NCBI GenBank assembly: GCA_913063495.1
Contig: CAJXXT010000029.1
Coordinates: forward strand, 1 to 37,058
Reading direction: 5' to 3'
DNA: 37,058 nt
Origin: an uncultured Gammaproteobacteria bacterium
GTDB taxonomy: Bacteria; Pseudomonadota; Gammaproteobacteria; Pseudomonadales; Ketobacteraceae
Under the pieces are notes generated by a model. The model saw only the letters and a program-made list of their open reading frames with translations. It ran no database searches and had not been told where the DNA came from. A program made the translations under genes and the position numbers. This document shows, one piece after another, positions 33,818 to 37,058 of the stretch (within the stretch, counting starts at the first letter, position 1; every line of letters begins with the position of its first letter).

Positions 33818-33910
33818 TGAGCTCAGTTCTTTTCCACCCCAACCGATTCACAATCAAGCCCCTACTAGAAGGCAAATCACCCTGGACGCCCCTCTTAGGG
33901 CTATAACAAA

Positions 33911-35632
33911 TCATTTCACTCTGAAAAGTACCCCGCCGATCTCTATATCATTCCATTGGGCTTCACGAGCCTGGTATTCTTTCTTCTTCACCGCATCAAT
34001 AACGACCTCGCTAAGATTTCGATCTACGAAAACCATATTTAGCGACCTACTTTTCCACTCCCCATTTTTCATATAAAACATCGTCAACTGATTCAAGTTA
34101 TTACTTTCTTCAGCCAGAATGTATTCTGGCTTCGAATCACTATTGAGATCGACGGAAAATAGGTAATAATCAATATTATTACTGATTCGCCAAGGACTTT
34201 TTGACATTAAACCATAGATCGCATTGCCTAAACCTGAAGGAATTTCCAACCCCATAGTATTAATTGCCGATAGAAAAAGCTCTTCACTAGAACCGACCCC
34301 ATCAAACTCGACCTTCGCATATAGAGCATTTATACGAACAACGATTTCCGGATGAGTTTTGGAAACATTTTCTTTCAGTTCTTTCAAAGCCAAATACCCA
34401 GGCTTAACCAAATTACGTCGAAAATACTGGTAGTCAAACTCTGACAAAGAGATCTTACCGCTATCAAGTCGAGACAACTGACTAGACACTGAAATCTTTC
34501 TAAAGTCCATTAGTGGAGAATTAACAATGAACATTAACACCAACACAAGCAAACCCATTCTGACATTTACCCAACTGAGTTGACGCAACCAGTGATCTTT
34601 CAACTTAACAATTCCCCACAGATAACCAAGGGAAAACAAAGCGAACAATGCCCAAAGTAAAAATGCCCAACAACGCGACAAGGACCAACCATATTGGTCA
34701 ATTCGAAGAGACAATCCATAAGCACTAATCACACTATAGATCGGCAGTAAAGCAACGCCTAAATATATGAATCGGTGCAACGTGATCGGGTACGGATTCG
34801 ATTCGGGATCGTCTTGGTAAACAGCATTAATAAAAAATAACATGATAGCCTGCATACACAATATGAGCATACTTCCACCAGACTCCCATAAGGGTGAAAG
34901 CCCGGCAAAAGGTAGTGTTACCAGGAATAGGATTGAAACAAAAACCAAAAACACCAAAAGAAATTTCATTAACGCCTGCTGTATACGCGTAATGGTATCG
35001 ATCACATTCGATTGTTGTCTAAATATAATGACACCAAAACCGTTGGCCAAAGCTAATGTTGGATAGTAAAACCATGGCTCTGTAAATAAATCGTAAAAGA
35101 AATCAATATCAATCGCTTTAAAGAGACCAGCCCATAACATCAGCACACCCCAACAACATAGTGTGAACAGCAGTGATAATGCTAACGTCAAAAAGTTACG
35201 CCAGGATAGGCGGAATAGCATGCTATAACTTAGGGGGACTCCAGCCGCCAAGTGCTGGACGTACATTAGCCCTTTAAATGTTGCGACGAGCAACGTTAAA
35301 ACAAATGCAACGAGAAGCCCAGAATAGTTCACGTGAGTAATTGGTAGAGCCTGACTTCCAATATAGTAACCGACGAAAAAAACGGCTACTGAAAAGCAGA
35401 GGGCCCACCTATACACTGTACGCTCAGAACCATCACTTAAACCTAACAGCAACATTATCGGAGTTACAGTAGCTATACTATAAAAAGAAAATAGCCATTG
35501 AGGGTTTTCATATGGCCAAAACTTGAATTCTATTGATTGGTGCAACAGCAACAGTGCTAGCCCTTGGGCTAAAGCAATCAATAGAAGGGTTTTTGACGGA
35601 AAGTTTTGATTGTTAAGGCTATTATTCTTCAA
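33911..35632 (-). CDS. DUF4153 multi-pass membrane protein
   Basis: 573 aa. About eleven to twelve hydrophobic helices fill residues 15-400, and a soluble C-terminal 170 residues follow (SQLSRLDSGKISLSEFDYQYFRRNLVKPGYLALKELKENV, then YYLFSVDLNSDSKPEYILAEE). The layout and stretches such as SDGSERTVYRWALCFSVAVFFVGYYIG, VPLSYSMLFRLSWRNFLTLALSLLFTLCCWGVLMLWAGLFKAI and the DFRKISV-type junction match DUF4153. Function unknown. Alone on its strand, with 278 bases to the convergent neighbour. Confidence 0.82.
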   Translation of the reverse strand: MKNNSLNNQNFPSKTLLLIALAQGLALLLLHQSIEFKFWPYENPQWLFSFYSIATVTPIMLLLGLSDGSERTVYRWALCFSVAVFFVGYYIGSQALPITHVNYSGLLVAFVLTLLVATFKGLMYVQHLAAGVPLSYSMLFRLSWRNFLTLALSLLFTLCCWGVLMLWAGLFKAIDIDFFYDLFTEPWFYYPTLALANGFGVIIFRQQSNVIDTITRIQQALMKFLLVFLVFVSILFLVTLPFAGLSPLWESGGSMLILCMQAIMLFFINAVYQDDPESNPYPITLHRFIYLGVALLPIYSVISAYGLSLRIDQYGWSLSRCWAFLLWALFALFSLGYLWGIVKLKDHWLRQLSWVNVRMGLLVLVLMFIVNSPLMDFRKISVSSQLSRLDSGKISLSEFDYQYFRRNLVKPGYLALKELKENVSKTHPEIVVRINALYAKVEFDGVGSSEELFLSAINTMGLEIPSGLGNAIYGLMSKSPWRISNNIDYYLFSVDLNSDSKPEYILAEESNNLNQLTMFYMKNGEWKSRSLNMVFVDRNLSEVVIDAVKKKEYQAREAQWNDIEIGGVLFRVK

Positions 35633-35797
35633 TTGGCTTAACCTTCCTTTTTGTAATGCACGAAATAACGGCTAGATGCTTCTTAATATCTTTATCCGTT
35701 GCCAAAAACGCTACAGATAACCAGGAATGTTAATTGCACTTGTTTTGTCGACAATATTACCAACGTAAAGCAAACAAGGTACCTATCTACTCCCCAC

Positions 35798-36004
35798 TCA
35801 ATACGCCAACTTAATAGCTTCTGCTAATGCATTTCTAAGTAATTCTACCTCTTTTGCTTTTTCTTCTTCCGTGTCTAGCGCGTAATTCTCACGCCCTTCT
35901 AGCCCACCCACGACAGATTCGACAAGATCTTCTATATCATAACCTTGGTTGTATGTTTCAATTAGCACACCAACAAGTGCACGGGAAACCTGCTTATTAC
36001 TCAT
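35798..36004 (-). CDS. Small acidic hypothetical protein
   Basis: 68 aa. MSNKQVSRALVGVLIETYNQGYDIEDLVESVVGG then an acidic helix EEEKAKEVELLRNALAEAIKLAY. The AAAGGA site ahead of ATG 36004 supports translation. No signal or membrane segment; family not recognised. Confidence 0.65.
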   Translation of the reverse strand: MSNKQVSRALVGVLIETYNQGYDIEDLVESVVGGLEGRENYALDTEEEKAKEVELLRNALAEAIKLAY

Positions 36005-36439
36005 ACTCTTTCCTTTCGATAAATCAATAATTGAACACTAACTTCAACATGATCCCTTTCTAGTGGGTTTCTATTTAACTATATATAATTATTAACGCCA
36101 ACCAAAGTCGCCGAAGCGTCTTCTTCTAACGTCTGCATAATGGTTTTTGTTAGGCAAATTATCGTTCATATTCGAAAGCAGCGTGGTCCGCAGAGCCCGG
36201 TACACCAAGGAAACGTCAATTCTAGCTCATTTATCATATTTACTGCCTAACGATTTATTGAGACACCTAATTTTTGAAAATGCTACCACCCCTAATGCAC
36301 ATATAAGGCTCACAAATAGGCCAGACCTGATAACGTAAATATTCAAGCAGAATTGCCTCAGCACGCTCGACATGGCAGCCAAAAATCGATAGCTTGCACG
36401 ATGTTGTGAGGCTAAGATTAGATACCCTCGGCTAACCGA
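36005..36439. other. Gene-poor stretch with a GTTAGGC/GCCTAAC inverted pair
   Basis: No convincing gene. GTTAGGCA at 36149-36156 and TGCCTAAC at 36244-36251 are perfect inverted 8-mers; GTTAGGC is the usual integron attC core, but the pair is oriented opposite to the two ends of a single attC. The segment up to the small gene at 35798 contains that gene's promoter. Otherwise nothing is seen. Confidence 0.35.
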
Positions 36440-36607
36440 TTATGCGTTGAACTCTGGACGAAGCAAACCTTCTTGTTTAAACCCTAGCTTGCTAAGTAAT
36501 GCTTCTGACGCATCATTCCCCGGCACTGTATCTGCTTGAATTCTATGGATATGACCACAGGGCAATCGCCCTTCGAATACGGCTAAGACAGCCCATCGCG
36601 GATAAAC
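36440..36607 (-). pseudogene. Truncated GNAT (RimJ/RimL-like) acetyltransferase, C-terminal relic
   Basis: The reading frame ending at 36440 gives WAVLAVFEGRLPCGHIHRIQ followed by ADTVPGNDASEALLSKLGFKQ and EGLLRPEFNA. HRIQAD-x-x-x-GNDAS-x-x-LL-x-KLGF-x-x-EGLLR is the acetyl-CoA/C-terminal motif of RimJ/RimL-type GNATs. A stop lies in frame at 36610 and no N-terminal domain precedes it, so about two thirds of the gene is missing. It overlaps the end of the next ORF (36583). Confidence 0.7.
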
Positions 36608-36891
36608 CTATTCCGCCCCTGATCAAACTGGTCTTCACTACAGAATATAAATTCCAATGCGAGTTCCCAGCCAATTTCCGTAAACCTATCTATCTTGGCT
36701 AGCTCGTATTCATTCATGCCTATATTCATAGCTTCCACTGTGTGCTGGGCCTCATTCTCGCCAATCTTAACACTCAATGGATCGTAATTTAGTACTATCC
36801 GTTCCTGCAACTCGATTGGAGACAACTTACCGTCAATACATTTACGAATTATTACAACTAGTTGATCCCTGGTTATCTCTTTCATGCTCAT
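36583..36891 (-). CDS. Hypothetical protein, 102 aa
   Basis: Soluble, acidic: MKEITRDQLVVIIRKCIDGKLSPIELQ, then NEAQHTVEAMNIGMNEYEL and WELALEFIFCSEDQF. ATG 36891 or 36885 can start it; neither has a good ribosome site, but a perfect one lies 60 bases upstream in front of an 11-codon leader, so coupling or a different regulatory arrangement is possible. Its 3' end overlaps the GNAT relic. Family not recognised; size and style resemble small cassette or immunity-type proteins, which is only an impression. Confidence 0.55.
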   Translation of the reverse strand: MSMKEITRDQLVVIIRKCIDGKLSPIELQERIVLNYDPLSVKIGENEAQHTVEAMNIGMNEYELAKIDRFTEIGWELALEFIFCSEDQFDQGRNRFIRDGLS

Positions 36892-36896
36892 TGTCG

Positions 36897-36957
36897 TTTA
36901 GCGTTTGCCTCAATTGAGGCGTGGTAGTTTCGCTAAAGCGAACATCGAACACCTCCT
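36897..36957 (-). promoter_or_regulatory. Leader peptide with nested hairpins
   Basis: On the minus strand AGGAGGT (36957-36951) lies five bases before ATG 36945, opening the 11-codon peptide MFALAKLPRLN that stops at 36910. Inside and after it, TTTAGCG/CGCTAAA (36897-36903 and 36931-36937) encloses the palindrome GCCTCAATTGAGGC (36907-36920), and TTCGCT-AA-AGCGAA lies at 36929-36942. These pairings are mutually exclusive, like an attenuator or translation-coupled leader of the ORF at 36891. Confidence 0.4.
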
Positions 36958-37058
36958 TTGCATAATCTTTAACTCGGTGGCCAAATTTAGTATGCCACTA
37001 CAGTTGGCATTTTACGTAGCTATGAGGTAACTGGGCCAATACGGCGATACGATCGCTT

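Noticed and set aside
36005-37058. Complete integron attC or CRISPR array
   Set aside because: Only isolated core-like 8-mers and palindromes are seen; no repeat-spacer pattern and no attC with correctly oriented ends.

Overview
The window reads as chromosomal DNA of a Gram-negative gammaproteobacterium, probably marine or hydrocarbon/lipid-associated. This rests on a Pseudomonas-type minor pilin operon (fimT/fimU, pilV, pilW, pilX, pilY1, pilE), a DUF2956 gene of the kind known from Vibrio/Shewanella relatives, lipoproteins with a lipobox, and an RND pump. Species cannot be named from sequence alone. No rRNA, complete tRNA, CRISPR array, transposase or integrase was seen.

Layout. 1-1367: 3' part of a DJ-1/PfpI-family gene and a tiny LETM1-like gene. 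1384-8079: leftward minor pilin/PilY1 operon, which carries a small secreted CxxC protein between pilX and pilY1. 8382-19953: an AraC regulator and, around it, a set of lipid/glycerol-ether genes: an alkyl-DHAP-synthase-like flavoenzyme, an FGGY kinase, a FATP-type acyl-CoA synthetase, a SAM methyltransferase, a GlpD-like oxidoreductase and a ferritin-like COG3687/PF10118 protein. Two near-identical 23-bp direct repeats flank the araC/flavoenzyme divergent promoter region and are good candidates for the regulator's binding sites. 20083-32417: a long leftward gene train with many overlaps: an ArsR-family regulator, an RND permease, its membrane fusion protein, a TVP38-pyridine nucleotide disulfide oxidoreductase fusion, a small Cys-containing ORF, arsM, arsC and pstSCAB. 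32847-37058: a FN3/DUF1566 lipoprotein, a DUF4153 membrane protein, small unknown genes, and a gene-poor end with inverted repeats, a GNAT relic and a leader-peptide-like structure.

How the genes may work together. The pilin block builds the priming/tip complex of type IV pili. The AraC-linked block has the right chemistry to make or break glycerol ether lipids (phosphorylate, oxidise to the DHAP level, exchange acyl for alkyl at C1, activate the fatty acid). The 12-kb train looks like one arsenic/phosphate stress unit: selective phosphate import (PstSCAB), arsenate reduction (ArsC), arsenite methylation (ArsM), a membrane-anchored disulfide reductase, and an RND pump in place of the usual ArsB/Acr3 exporter. 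Its regulator has no classical CxC arsenite site but has a Cys32/Cys98 pair spaced exactly like the persulfide sensor SqrR/BigR. The most promising undescribed systems are this RND-TVP38/reductase-ArsM-ArsC-Pst unit and the ether-lipid block.
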